Below are positions 26,418 to 34,221 of a stretch of 50,554 nt of DNA, piece by piece (within the stretch, counting starts at the first letter, position 1; each line of letters opens with the position of its first letter). Source of the stretch: UBA1189 sp045544835. Lineage in GTDB: Bacteria; Bacteroidota; Bacteroidia; Bacteroidales; Bacteroidaceae. Under the pieces are notes generated by a model. That model searched no databases. It was not told the origin of the DNA and saw only the letters and a list, made by a program, of their open reading frames with translations. The stretch spans positions 1-50,554 of the forward strand of contig JAZPZS010000165.1 of NCBI GenBank assembly GCA_045544835.1, read 5' to 3'. Position numbers and translations under genes: made by a program.

Positions 26418-26527
26418 AGGTGCATCCGTCAGCTGCCGCAGGTACTCCGCGAAACTCTCGTAGGTGCTCTGCGAAACTCACGCAGGTGCTCCGCGAAGCG
26501 CATGCAGGTGCGTCGCTACGACAGCTG
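26418..26527. repeat. 22-bp period tandem array B
   Basis: AGGTGC (once AGGTAC) begins at 26418, 26440, 26462, 26484 and 26506, exactly 22 bp apart. The middle three units also share CTCCGCGAA(A)C. The array lies between the divergent promoters of the SusCD operon and the PL11 gene. Confidence 0.85.
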
Positions 26528-26567
26528 TGCTTCTGCATGCAACTGTATTTTTATCTCGGATAAAGTA

Positions 26568-26597
26568 TTGATTTTTCACTCTTTTTATATAACTTTG
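26568..26597 (+). promoter_or_regulatory. Promoter of the PL11-rhaM operon
   Basis: TTG (26568-26570), a 19-bp spacer and TAACTTTG (26590-26597) match the Bacteroidetes consensus. The ATG follows 42 bp downstream. Confidence 0.65.
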
Positions 26598-26639
26598 TCC
26601 TCGATAACTATTTGTTGAACCTCATATCCTCGTTGTACA

Positions 26640-28649
26640 ATGATGAGTAAAAGTATGATAAGAATAGTCCTGACATTATGTGTGTCGGCCTGGAGCGTAC
26701 TGTTGTCGGCTCAGCCCAACTATTCTGATTCGCTAGTGAGTGAGCATTTGGGACGTGGCGTCGTTGCTGTAAGGCAGAGCGCCGAAGAGGTGTTTGTCGC
26801 CTGGCGCTATCTGGAAAGCGACCCCACAGACATCGCGTTTAATATCTACAGGGATGGGCTAAAGATAAACAGCGCACCCATAGTGGATATTACATGGTAT
26901 GTCGACACGCAGGCTCCCGACAAGGAACTCCTGTATGAGGTTCGCCCCGCCGCTGCAACGGAGGATTGCTGTTCAGGACAGTATCGCCTTCCAGCACAGG
27001 CTCCCCTCGGATATATTGAAATTCCACTCTACTGCCCACAAGGAGGGAAGACTCCCGATGGACGTAGCTACACCTATTCGGCAGGTGATGCCAGCATGGG
27101 CGATGTGGATGGCGACGGAGAATATGAGATCGTGCTTAAATGGGATCCCTCGAATGCACATGACAATGCGCATGACGGCTACACGGGCAATGTGCTTTTC
27201 GATTGCTACCGCCTCACGGGCGAAAGGCTGTGGCGCATAGACCTCGGTCCCAATATCCGTGCAGGAGCACACTACACGCAGTTTATGGTCTACGACCTTA
27301 ATGGCGACAATAAAGCCGAAGTGGTAATGCGCACCTCAGACGGCACCATCGATGGCATGGGACGGGTCATTGGTGATGCGTTTGCCGACTACCGCCAAGT
27401 AGGCGATACGGCTGCTGCCCGCCGTCGTCAGAGCCAGATGAGCTCATGGCAAGCCAATAACCGCGACCGGTTTGAACGTCGCTCATTGCCCGATACGACA
27501 TTGCAGCGACAGCCATCCCGCAACACTCGTCGCAGATGGAATCCGGCACCTCCCATGCAGGGACGCATCATCAGCGGCAACGAATATCTCACCGTCTTCT
27601 CAGGACTTACGGGCGAGGCATTGCAGTCCGTCAATTATGAGCCCGCACGCGGCGATGTGAGGGATTGGGGCGACAGCAACGGTAACCGCAGCGACCGCTT
27701 CCTAGCCTGTGTCGCCTATCTTGATGGGGTGCATCCTTCGGTGGTGATGTGTAGAGGCTACTACACACGTGCCGTGCTGGCAGCCTTCGATTGGGACGGC
27801 GACAGCTTGCGCCAGCGCTGGATCTTCGACTCCTATCAGCCAGAGTGGAAAGCCTACTCCGGGCAAGGCAACCATAACCTCCGTGTGGGCGATGTCGATG
27901 GCGACGGATGCGACGAAATCGTATACGGATCCTGCACGATCGACAACGACGGAAACGGATTGTACTCGACAGGCCTGGGGCATGGCGACGCACTGCACAT
28001 GACAGCCTTCTATCCCGACAGCGCTTCGCTGCAGGTGTGGGCATGCCACGAGAACCGACGCGATGGCTCGACGCTGCGCGATGCCCGTACGGGACGCATC
28101 ATACACCAATACCCCAGTGGCGAAGACGTAGGCCGCTGCATGGCAGCCGACATCGACCCACGTCATCCAGGCGTGGAGATGTGGAGCCTGGCCTCGGGAG
28201 GCATACGCAACTTGGCCGGTGAGGTTATCGCTTCGCGAGTGAAGGGGCTCTCCACCAACATGGCCGTCTGGTGGGATGGCGACCTGCTACGCGAACTGCT
28301 CGACGGCACACGCGTGAGTAAATATGACTGGGAAGCCGACACGTGTCGCACAATCGTCCAATTCGATGGCTGTTCCCGCATCAATGGCTCAAAGTCGAAT
28401 CCCTGCCTCCATGCCGACATTCTGGGCGACTGGCGCGAAGAGATACTCGTCCGCACTCAGGACAACAGCGCCCTACGCCTTTACATATCCACCATACCCA
28501 CTCCCTATCGCCTGCACACCTTCCTGCACGACCCCGTCTATCGCATCAGCATAGCCACGCAGAACGTAGCATACAACCAGCCCACCCAACCGGGCTTCTA
28601 TGTCGGCAGCGATGTGCATGGAGCATTCCGCGGAGCCCTCATCCCATAA
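26640..28649 (+). CDS. Rhamnogalacturonan lyase, polysaccharide lyase family 11
   Basis: The 669-residue product has a signal peptide (SAWSVLLSAQ). PL11 lyases cut rhamnogalacturonan I of pectin by beta-elimination, using Ca2+. Family segments seen: SEHLGRGVVAVRQSAEEVFV, WRYLESDPTDIAFNIYRDG, GDASMGDVDGDGEYEIVLKW, FMVYDLNGDNKAEVVMRTSD, HNLRVGDVDGDGCDEIVYGS and ILGDWREEILVRTQDNSALR. The acidic DVDGDG/DLNGDN loops are Ca2+ sites of the eight-bladed propeller. Residues about 247-305 form an Arg/Gln-rich insertion before GRIISGNEYLTVFSG that I do not recall from PL11 enzymes. It is followed after 65 bp by L-rhamnose mutarotase, which fits rhamnose release from RG-I. There is no lipobox, so it is periplasmic or secreted. 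Confidence 0.88.
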   Translation: MMSKSMIRIVLTLCVSAWSVLLSAQPNYSDSLVSEHLGRGVVAVRQSAEEVFVAWRYLESDPTDIAFNIYRDGLKINSAPIVDITWYVDTQAPDKELLYEVRPAAATEDCCSGQYRLPAQAPLGYIEIPLYCPQGGKTPDGRSYTYSAGDASMGDVDGDGEYEIVLKWDPSNAHDNAHDGYTGNVLFDCYRLTGERLWRIDLGPNIRAGAHYTQFMVYDLNGDNKAEVVMRTSDGTIDGMGRVIGDAFADYRQVGDTAAARRRQSQMSSWQANNRDRFERRSLPDTTLQRQPSRNTRRRWNPAPPMQGRIISGNEYLTVFSGLTGEALQSVNYEPARGDVRDWGDSNGNRSDRFLACVAYLDGVHPSVVMCRGYYTRAVLAAFDWDGDSLRQRWIFDSYQPEWKAYSGQGNHNLRVGDVDGDGCDEIVYGSCTIDNDGNGLYSTGLGHGDALHMTAFYPDSASLQVWACHENRRDGSTLRDARTGRIIHQYPSGEDVGRCMAADIDPRHPGVEMWSLASGGIRNLAGEVIASRVKGLSTNMAVWWDGDLLRELLDGTRVSKYDWEADTCRTIVQFDGCSRINGSKSNPCLHADILGDWREEILVRTQDNSALRLYISTIPTPYRLHTFLHDPVYRISIATQNVAYNQPTQPGFYVGSDVHGAFRGALIP

Positions 28650-28714
28650 AGGGGAATTCGACAAACCAGCTCTGTCCATACATTCTAATACTAACCACAT
28701 AAAACGAAAACGAA

Positions 28715-29029
28715 ATGCGAAGAGAAGCTTTTAAGATGTTCCTCAAGCCAGGATGCGAAGAGGAGTACGAACGTCGCCATGCTGCCATATGGCCCGAGTT
28801 GAAACAGCTGTTGTCAGAGAATGGCGTATACGACTATTCCATCTACTGGGACAAAGAAACCAACATCCTCTTTGCCTGCCAAAAGGTGAAGGGCGAGGGC
28901 GGCTCACAAGACATGGGCGACAATCCTATCGTGCAGAAATGGTGGGACTACATGGCCGACATCATGGAGACCAATCCCGACAACTCACCCGTCTCAATCC
29001 CCCTCCCCGAACTCTTCTACATGGAGTGA
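28715..29029 (+). CDS. rhaM: L-rhamnose mutarotase
   Basis: The 104-residue product matches RhaM in length and motifs: REAFKMFLKPGCEEEYERRH, then AIWPELKQLL, VYDYSIYWDKETNILFACQK and NPIVQKWWDYMADIM. RhaM interconverts alpha- and beta-L-rhamnopyranose, speeding entry of rhamnose into catabolism, in the cytosol. No terminator separates it from the PL11 gene 65 bp upstream, so the two form an operon for rhamnogalacturonan/rhamnose use. A strong terminator follows. Confidence 0.93.
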   Translation: MRREAFKMFLKPGCEEEYERRHAAIWPELKQLLSENGVYDYSIYWDKETNILFACQKVKGEGGSQDMGDNPIVQKWWDYMADIMETNPDNSPVSIPLPELFYME

Positions 29030-29068
29030 TGTCGAGCGACATTAAGAGCGCACCTGCGTTCCTGAAAC

Positions 29069-29110
29069 ATGGGCTGTGCCTTTCCTCGGAGTGGCACAGC
29101 CCATTTTTTA
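29069..29110 (+). terminator. Factor-independent terminator after rhaM
   Basis: Stem ATGGGCTGTGCC (29069-29080) pairs with GGCACAGCCCAT (29093-29104), followed by a T run. Confidence 0.92.
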
Positions 29111-29143
29111 TAAAGGTATAGCCGTTTTTTAGGAAAATAGCGT

Positions 29144-29151
29144 TATCTTTG
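29144..29151 (+). promoter_or_regulatory. -7 box of the acyltransferase gene
   Basis: TATCTTTG matches TAnnTTTG, 42 bp before the ATG at 29194. The -33 region is only T-rich. Confidence 0.5.
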
Positions 29152-29193
29152 CATAAATTTGGAGAGCACGCAACACCTACCAGCATAACGAAC

Positions 29194-30195
29194 ATGGAAA
29201 AGATTATCGACCCCATAAGCAGAGAACTCCTCAAGGCTGAACTCACAGCCGACAAGCTGCTGAGACATACCAACCGTGGAGGCAACGAACTCTATGTCAT
29301 TGATGCTCATGATTCGCCCCACGTGATGCAGGAGATAGGCCGTTTGCGTGAGATTGCCTTTCGTGCTGGCGGTGGCGGCACCGGGCTGAGTGCCGACATC
29401 GATGAGTTCGACACGATGGAGGTTCCCTACAAGCAGCTTGTAGTGTGGAATCCCGATGCGAATGAGATTATTGGCGGCTATCGATACATCCATGGTGCCG
29501 ATGTCAAGTTCGATGACAAGGGACAGCCCATCCTGGCCACCTCACACATGTTTCACTTCTCCGAGAAGTTCATCCACGACTTCCTGCCCCGCACGTTGGA
29601 GCTGGGACGCTCGTTTGTGGCTGTCGAATACCAAGCCTCACGCACCGACACGAAGGGGCTCTTTGCCCTCGACAACCTCTTCGATGGGCTGGCCTCGCTC
29701 ACTGTAGTGCTCGACGATGCTGAGTACTTCTTCGGTAAGATGACCATGTACCCCTCCTATGACCGCTTGGCACGCGATATGATACTCTATTTCCTCGACA
29801 AGCACTTCGGCGACCGCCGCCATCTGGTAAGCGCATACCAGCCGCTGTTCCTAGAACACAATCCCAAGCAGTTCCGTGAGCTCTTCGTGGAAGATGACTT
29901 CAAGCTCGACTACCGCATCCTCAATGCCGAAGTGCGAAAGCGTGGCTGCAATATCCCCCCGCTGGTCAATGCCTACATGAACCTATCCCCCACGATGCTT
30001 GTCTTCGGCACGGCCATCAACCATGAGTTTGGCGAGGTGGAGGAGACAGGCATCCTCATCAGTGTAAACGAACTGCACGAGGACAAGCGCAAGCGCCATA
30101 TCCTCTCGTTCATTGACGAGCACCCCGAGTATGCCGGCCGCATCAAAGGCACCAAGGTGATGTTTCCACTAAAGCGACTGATACGGAAGAAATAG
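29194..30195 (+). CDS. GNAT-fold N-acyltransferase (OlsB/GlsB-like)
   Basis: The 333-residue soluble protein starts at MEKIIDPISRELLKAELTAD. The segment IGRLREIAFRAGGGGTG, then DIDEFDTMEVPYKQLVVWNP and EIIGGYRYIHG, is the pattern of Acetyltransf_5 proteins. This family includes OlsB and the Bacteroides GlsB enzyme that N-acylates an amino acid with an acyl-ACP to make ornithine- or glycine-type lipids. LPRTLELGRSFVAVEYQ and LDNLFDGLASLTVV continue the match. A membrane-lipid role is therefore likely but not shown. The partner O-acyltransferase (GlsA/PlsC-like) is not adjacent. The gene has its own -7 box; array C lies downstream. Confidence 0.65.
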   Translation: MEKIIDPISRELLKAELTADKLLRHTNRGGNELYVIDAHDSPHVMQEIGRLREIAFRAGGGGTGLSADIDEFDTMEVPYKQLVVWNPDANEIIGGYRYIHGADVKFDDKGQPILATSHMFHFSEKFIHDFLPRTLELGRSFVAVEYQASRTDTKGLFALDNLFDGLASLTVVLDDAEYFFGKMTMYPSYDRLARDMILYFLDKHFGDRRHLVSAYQPLFLEHNPKQFRELFVEDDFKLDYRILNAEVRKRGCNIPPLVNAYMNLSPTMLVFGTAINHEFGEVEETGILISVNELHEDKRKRHILSFIDEHPEYAGRIKGTKVMFPLKRLIRKK

Positions 30196-30271
30196 CCTGG
30201 CTCGGAGCCGATTGCAACGGAAAAATAGAGAAGGCGATGCCAGTACCAAATAATTTCATTGCAGTGAGACT

Positions 30272-30359
30272 CGAGTCTCACCACTGAGAAATTCCAGTCC
30301 CACTGTATAGAAATTCCAGTCTCACTACAGAGAGACTGGAGTATCGCTGTACACTTTGC
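30272..30359. repeat. 22-bp period tandem array C
   Basis: Four 22-bp units start at 30272 (CGAGTCTCAC), 30294 (CCAGTCCCAC), 30316 (CCAGTCTCAC) and 30338 (GGAGTATCGC). Units 2 and 3 also share AGAAATT. The array lies in the 280-bp gap before the surface-protein gene; the rest of that gap is its promoter region. Confidence 0.8.
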
Positions 30360-30411
30360 TATAATGCAATACTTTTCCTCTCAAAACGTCACTAATCCGC
30401 AAAACTTTCAT

Positions 30412-30419
30412 TAACTTTG
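30412..30419 (+). promoter_or_regulatory. -7 box of the multidomain surface protein gene
   Basis: TAACTTTG matches TAnnTTTG, 56 bp before the ATG. No good -33 box is visible. Confidence 0.45.
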
Positions 30420-30475
30420 CAGCGCAAACGGAATCTTTAACAGCAAACAAAATATTCACTTTAAATAATTTATGT

Positions 30476-32497
30476 ATGAAACAAAAGCTACTATTATTTT
30501 TAGGATGCATGCTCATGGTGATGGGGATGCGGGCGGAAGAGTATTCGTATACTTTTGAAAAAACACAATTCTCTGCTAATGGAACAAAAGTATTAGGCAA
30601 TGTAGGATGGACCCTTGATGGTAATGGTGGTTATTGGGGGTATGATGGAACTAAAGGTCAACAATTTGGTTCAGGAAACAAACCTTATAAGGAAATGACC
30701 TTATCTACATCAGGAATCCCAGGTACTATAACCAAGATTGTGATTAACACATCAGGTGCAAGTGATATAAAAGGAACTGCTACAATTAAAGTCGGTGAAA
30801 CTGAGTTTGGCAAGATTACTCTTACTAAGACTGCTACGAAATATACTTTCGAAGGTTCAGCTAAGGGAGAGGTGGTAATTTCATATACTCAAACATCGTC
30901 AAAAGCTATTTATATCAAGTCTATCGCAATCACTTATGTGACAGAATCATATGTTGCGGCACCAGGACTTCCCGAATCTTGTAACTTTACTGAATCGGAA
31001 AAGTCTATTGAAATCATAAATAACGATTCAGAGGCTACCGTATATTATACTACAGATGGTGACACCCCGACAAAGAATAGTGCAGTGTATAGTGAACCAT
31101 TTTCTATTTCTGAAACCACTACAGTAAAGGCTATTGCAATAAGGGGAAACTATTGTAGTGAAATCGTGTCTGCAACCTATACAAAAGTAAGTGAAGAGGA
31201 CTATGTAAACGTTTCTTTCAGTATTAATGGAGAAGTTGACGTGAATAACGACGTCAAGATATTAAAGGAGGTTGAACTTCAGGAGTCCTCTCTTCCCGAG
31301 ATAAGCTTTCCTAATGGTATTAGTCTCAAAGGCTGGTCAAAAGATAAGAACTCTACAGATGTTGAAACTTTCCCTATCACAAATATCACAGATGACATCA
31401 CGCTCTATGCCGTATTTGTAAGACCTGCATCCTTCCGATTGGTAACAGATGTGGCAGAACTCACAGCGGGCGATAAGGTGATTATTGCTTGCCCTGAATT
31501 TTGCAAGGCTATTTCTACAGACGAAATGATTATTAACGGAAATGCGTGTGCCCAAAGTACGCTTGTGACCATTGAGGGTAGCGGCAACATCCTATCTCCA
31601 ACGAAAATGACACGTATTTTCACTCTGGGAAAGAATGACGACGATTTTACATTTAAGGAGAATGACAAATATTTGGCATGTCCTGAAGATAATAATAGAC
31701 TGGCGATGCAGGAAGCTGATGGTTCCGAAGATTCGTGGACAATAATCATCAAAGAAGAAGGAGTGGCAGTAATTAATAACAAAGTTTATACTAAAAGAAG
31801 CATTCAATACAATTCTTCAAGCCCTCGTTTTGCTTGTTATGAATCTGTTCAAAAAAGTATTGCAATCTACAAAGAAGCAACTTCAGAAGTGCTATCTACT
31901 ACATACACTCCTGTCACCATCTCTTCTATAGGCTATGCAACGATGTATTTGGCAGATGCTGTTGCAATGCCTGCAGGTGTAGAGGCATATATTGCCACAG
32001 GTGTGAATGGTGACTACCTCCAGATGGAGCAGGTAATGGGTACACTTCCTGCCGAGACAGGTGTTATCCTCAAAGCTGCTGAGGGTGAGTATGCATTCAT
32101 CCACTTAACAGAAAAGGCGGCAGATGTTTCAGACAACCTCCTTGAAGGTACTACCGTGGATACCTACGTTGCAGGTCCTGCTTATGTATTGGCTAATGAA
32201 ACTAAGGGGGTAGGCCTCTACAAGGCTACACTTAATAAGGATGAAGCAGGTGCTGATGGTACAACCCACTTCAAGAACAACGCCAATAAGGCGTACCTGC
32301 CAGCAAGTGCAGTAGCAAGCAATGCTCCTATGTTCAGCTTCAGCCGTGGTGGTGATGAGGAGGATACCACAGGCATTGAGTATTCTTCGCCTCTCAACTC
32401 TATGCCCTCAACCGCGATTTACGACCTCACCGGTCGCCGCGTAGAGAAGATGGAGAAGGGCATCTATATTGTGAACGGTAAGAAAGTGATTAGATAA
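30476..32497 (+). CDS. Secreted multidomain surface protein with T9SS-like C-terminal tail
   Basis: I do not recognise a specific function. The 673-residue product has a signal peptide (MKQKLLLFLGCMLMVMGMRA) and, in order: a beta-rich domain (about 20-160); a CHB_HEX_C-like module (about 163-238: TVYYTTDGDTPTKNSAVYSE); an InlB/Listeria-Bacteroides-type repeat (about 243-315: ISLKGWSKDKNS, ITNITDDITLYAVF); a domain about 317-465 beginning FRLVTDVAELTAGDKVIIAC; and a further region up to about 640 (GYATMYLADAVAMPAGVEAY). It ends in IYDLTGRRV...GIYIVNGKKVIR, the same tail as the M60 peptidases. It is AT-richer than its neighbours. No catalytic residues are visible; adhesion or scaffolding is possible. 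Confidence 0.7.
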   Translation: MKQKLLLFLGCMLMVMGMRAEEYSYTFEKTQFSANGTKVLGNVGWTLDGNGGYWGYDGTKGQQFGSGNKPYKEMTLSTSGIPGTITKIVINTSGASDIKGTATIKVGETEFGKITLTKTATKYTFEGSAKGEVVISYTQTSSKAIYIKSIAITYVTESYVAAPGLPESCNFTESEKSIEIINNDSEATVYYTTDGDTPTKNSAVYSEPFSISETTTVKAIAIRGNYCSEIVSATYTKVSEEDYVNVSFSINGEVDVNNDVKILKEVELQESSLPEISFPNGISLKGWSKDKNSTDVETFPITNITDDITLYAVFVRPASFRLVTDVAELTAGDKVIIACPEFCKAISTDEMIINGNACAQSTLVTIEGSGNILSPTKMTRIFTLGKNDDDFTFKENDKYLACPEDNNRLAMQEADGSEDSWTIIIKEEGVAVINNKVYTKRSIQYNSSSPRFACYESVQKSIAIYKEATSEVLSTTYTPVTISSIGYATMYLADAVAMPAGVEAYIATGVNGDYLQMEQVMGTLPAETGVILKAAEGEYAFIHLTEKAADVSDNLLEGTTVDTYVAGPAYVLANETKGVGLYKATLNKDEAGADGTTHFKNNANKAYLPASAVASNAPMFSFSRGGDEEDTTGIEYSSPLNSMPSTAIYDLTGRRVEKMEKGIYIVNGKKVIR

Positions 32498-32720
32498 AGA
32501 CCCCCAAGACTCGCAAGCGAGACTCCTTTAGGGAGATAAACCTCCCGTCGTCGCAACCGACGCTCTTTTCGCGTCGGCCCCCTCTATGGGGAGAGCCTGC
32601 GGGATGATAACAAAAAGAATAGTATAAACAAACAATAAACAACGGCCTTATCTAACTCCCCCGCGATGTCGGAGTTCTCCCCTTCGGGGGGAGTTAGAGG
32701 GGGCTTCATTCGATGGAATT
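32498..32720. repeat. Palindrome-rich intergenic region
   Basis: This GC-rich gap holds hairpins: CTCGCAAGCGAG (32510-32521), GTCGCAACCGAC near 32552, and a 12-bp inverted repeat TCTAACTCCCCC (32651-32662) / GGGGGAGTTAGA (32687-32698) enclosing CCCCTTCGGGG. No T-run follows, so these look like dispersed repeat remnants rather than terminators. Confidence 0.55.
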
Positions 32721-32897
32721 ATGAACAAGAAAGCATATATCACCCCCGCAATGGAGGTAATAAACATTGAGACAGTAGAGATGATGGCCGCAAGCCTTGG
32801 TGTCAATGAGGATACCGTAGACACCTCGGCCGAAGGTGTTCAGCTCAGCCATGGTCAGCGTGGCACATGGGGCAATCTGTGGGATGAGGGAGAATAG
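32721..32897 (+). CDS. 58-residue peptide of unknown function
   Basis: This small gene starts MNKKAYITPAMEVINIETVE, runs through MMAASLGVNEDTVDTSAEGV and ends QLSHGQRGTWGNLWDEGE. The opening matches a pattern I know from many short Bacteroidales proteins (MKK.YI.P...VV.....) whose function is not established to my knowledge. There is no signal peptide or membrane segment. The C-terminus is rich in Gly, Trp and acidic residues. A strong terminator 25 bp downstream supports a transcript ending here. It follows the surface-protein gene by 223 bp. Confidence 0.7.
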   Translation: MNKKAYITPAMEVINIETVEMMAASLGVNEDTVDTSAEGVQLSHGQRGTWGNLWDEGE

Positions 32898-32921
32898 TCT
32901 CTTTCTGCCACCAATGCATAT

Positions 32922-32958
32922 AAGCGGAGTCAAGCCTTGGTTTTGACTCCGCTTTGTT
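32922..32958 (+). terminator. Factor-independent terminator after the 58-residue peptide gene
   Basis: AAGCGGAGTCAA (32922-32933) pairs perfectly with TTGACTCCGCTT (32943-32954), followed by TGTT. Confidence 0.8.
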
Positions 32959-32998
32959 AAGAATCTGTTAAGGTGATTGCCATTATTCTCAGGCATTA

Positions 32999-33031
32999 TT
33001 GCTGCAGAGTGGGCGAAAAAGTATATATTTG
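32999..33031 (+). promoter_or_regulatory. Promoter of the alpha/beta hydrolase gene
   Basis: TATATTTG (33024-33031) fits the -7 box; TTG at 32999-33001 is 22 bp upstream, slightly far. Confidence 0.45.
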
Positions 33032-33059
33032 CTATTGAAAACGGAAAAATGATGTCGCG

Positions 33060-34220
33060 ATGAAAAGAATAGCCTTGATTGCCCTTCTCTTGACGGGAAC
33101 ATACCTTACTGTATTGGCACAAGAGGAGCCGATGAAACATGAAGTGCTGAAAAGCATGCCCGCCTTCTACGAAGAGCTGAAGGCGACGCTTACCTATCCC
33201 ATGGCATGGGGGCACTCGTCTACACGACGATATGCCAAATGGCAACGCGAGGGACGGGCTAAGGTGTTGGAATGCATGAGCCCGGCTCCGCCAAAAGCAT
33301 CCGACTTTGCCCCTGAGGTGCTGGCCGAGGAGCAGCGCGAAGGGTATCGTGCACAGAAGATATGCTTCAACATCAGTGCGTGGAGCCGCGTGCAGGCCTA
33401 CTTGCTTATACCCGACGGAGAGGGACCCTTCCCTGCCGTACTGGCTCTGCACGACCATGGAGCACACTTCAGCATCGGGAAGGAGAAGATGGTGCGCCCA
33501 TTTGAGGTGCCCGATGAGGTGACTGCCGATGCAGAAAAGTGGAGCTATGCCTGCTACGATGGCGTGTTTGTAGGCGACCGCCTGGCGCAGGAGGGCTATG
33601 TGGTGCTGGCTGTGGACGCGCTTTTCTGGGGCGACCGAGGACGTCGCGAGGGAGTAGACTATGATGCGCAGCAAGCACTCAACAGCAACTTGCAACAGAT
33701 GGGCATGTCGTTTGGCAGCATCATCGCATGGGACGACCTGCGCAGTGTAGAGTTCCTGAACACGCTACCGTGTGTGCAGCGTGGCGAGATTGCTGTCCTC
33801 GGTCATTCGATGGGTGCTCACCGCGCATGGATGACGGCAGCCCTCACCGATGAGGTGAAGGCAGGTGTCGCCATTTGCTGGATGAACACGACAGAGCATC
33901 TGATGACGCTCACCAACAATCAGAATAAAGGTGGATCGGCCTATGCGATGATTATCCCAGGGGTGCGCAACTACTTGGACTATCCGCATGTGGCTTCATT
34001 GGCATGTCCCAAGCCGATGCTGTTCATGAACGGGACGAAAGATAAACTGTTCCCCGTGCAGGGGGTGGAGGAGGCTTACGCTGAGATGCGCCGTGTGTGG
34101 CACGACTGCGGAGCCGATGAGCAACTGGTGACACGGCTCGTGGAGTCACCTCACTACTTCGGAGAGGCTATGCAGCAAGAGGCGATAGCCTTCCTCCGTA
34201 GCGTCTTTGGTGATAGGTGA
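33060..34220 (+). CDS. Secreted alpha/beta hydrolase (Abhydrolase_7 / dienelactone-hydrolase-like esterase)
   Basis: The 386-residue product has a signal peptide (MKRIALIALLLTGTYLTVLA). The alpha/beta-hydrolase core shows HDHGAHFSIGK, then DALFWGDRGRREG and the nucleophile elbow GHSMGAH with Ser250. Asp328 in NGTKDKLFP and His365 in VESPHYFG complete a plausible triad. The N-terminal LTYPMAWGHSSTRRYAKW and REGRAKVLECM fit the Abhydrolase_7 family, which includes candidate carbohydrate or acetyl esterases. The substrate cannot be told from the sequence; a sugar ester fits the pectin-related neighbours. Its stop lies one base from the convergent pepP stop, with no terminator between. Confidence 0.75.
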   Translation: MKRIALIALLLTGTYLTVLAQEEPMKHEVLKSMPAFYEELKATLTYPMAWGHSSTRRYAKWQREGRAKVLECMSPAPPKASDFAPEVLAEEQREGYRAQKICFNISAWSRVQAYLLIPDGEGPFPAVLALHDHGAHFSIGKEKMVRPFEVPDEVTADAEKWSYACYDGVFVGDRLAQEGYVVLAVDALFWGDRGRREGVDYDAQQALNSNLQQMGMSFGSIIAWDDLRSVEFLNTLPCVQRGEIAVLGHSMGAHRAWMTAALTDEVKAGVAICWMNTTEHLMTLTNNQNKGGSAYAMIIPGVRNYLDYPHVASLACPKPMLFMNGTKDKLFPVQGVEEAYAEMRRVWHDCGADEQLVTRLVESPHYFGEAMQQEAIAFLRSVFGDR

Positions 34221-34221
34221 T

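Noticed and set aside
11297..29029. One single locus of SusCD plus PL11 for pectin
   Set aside because: The PL11-rhaM genes are divergent with their own promoter, and the SusCD operon has a protease and LRR proteins instead of pectin enzymes; a link is possible but not supported.
320..30359. CRISPR arrays for the 22-bp repeats
   Set aside because: Units follow each other without unique spacers, and no cas genes are present.
32706..33695. 329-codon minus-strand frame
   Set aside because: It lies opposite the 58-residue peptide gene, a terminator and the start of the hydrolase gene; no homology is seen.
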